A stretch of DNA of 17,230 nt. Origin: Phoronis ovalis. Its lineage: Eukaryota; Phoronida; Phoronidae. Below the pieces are notes generated by a model that was not told the origin of the DNA, made no database searches, and saw only the letters and a list, made by a program, of their open reading frames with translations. Where the stretch lies: contig JAOXYB010021426.1 of NCBI GenBank assembly GCA_028565635.1, forward strand, positions 1 through 17,230, given 5' to 3'. The position numbers and the translations under genes were made by a program. Below are positions 17,224 through 17,230 of the stretch, in pieces. Within the stretch, counting starts at the first letter, position 1. Each line of letters starts with the position of its first letter.

Positions 17224-17230
17224 AAATTCA

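Larger units (their letters stand above)
16992..17230 (+). other. Start of intron 25, cut by the window edge
   Basis: Intronic, AT-rich until about 17159, with TATGCGTAATAAT repeated (17062 and 17146 region). From 17160 the composition changes to GC-rich with a hairpin and a short tandem repeat, possibly the border of an interspersed element. Confidence 0.7.

Overview
The window is a single-locus piece of an animal nuclear genome. It holds the 5' half of one intron-rich gene on the + strand, a class VII unconventional myosin (MYO7A/crinkled/HUM-6 family). The DNA is AT-rich. The gene is cut into many exons of 66-257 nt by mostly 200-800 nt GT-AG introns, and the protein is very close in sequence and numbering to animal myosin VIIa. 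This suggests an invertebrate, plausibly a lophotrochozoan such as a mollusc, but nothing in the window fixes the phylum. No bacterial, viral or organellar features, RNA genes or CRISPR arrays were seen.

Layout: 1-2164 has no supportable gene and is upstream DNA or a 5' UTR intron. A start-codon exon lies at 2165-2232, followed by a 3.2 kb first intron. 5460-11988 (exons 2-15) encodes the complete motor domain with P-loop, switch I, switch II, TEDS-site glutamate, actin-binding segment and converter. 12211-13475 (exons 16-18) encodes a neck with five IQ motifs. 13694-14182 (exons 19-20) encodes the charged single alpha-helix/coiled-coil-like segment. 14498-15131 holds two short, similar linker exons (21 and 22). 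15749-16991 (exons 23-25) encodes the first part of MyTH4 domain 1. The gene runs off the right edge; the rest of MyTH4-1, FERM1, SH3, MyTH4-2 and FERM2 are expected beyond it. The 25 coding exons join in one uninterrupted frame to 1190 codons plus 2 nt.

Points of interest beyond the normal gene are: (1) a candidate alternative start exon inside intron 1 (4117-4162) that would give the motor a different N-terminus; (2) apparent tandem duplication of the linker exon just before MyTH4 (exons 21 and 22); (3) a three-copy 39-bp tandem repeat placed 24 nt after the exon 17 donor and translatable in the exon's frame; (4) all-phase-0 neck and linker exons, which allow in-frame changes of lever-arm length; and (5) several intronic foldback structures, notably a tandemly doubled hairpin in intron 16, plus a GC-rich hairpin-bearing segment at the right edge that may be the border of a repeat element. 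I found no convincing new multi-gene system.
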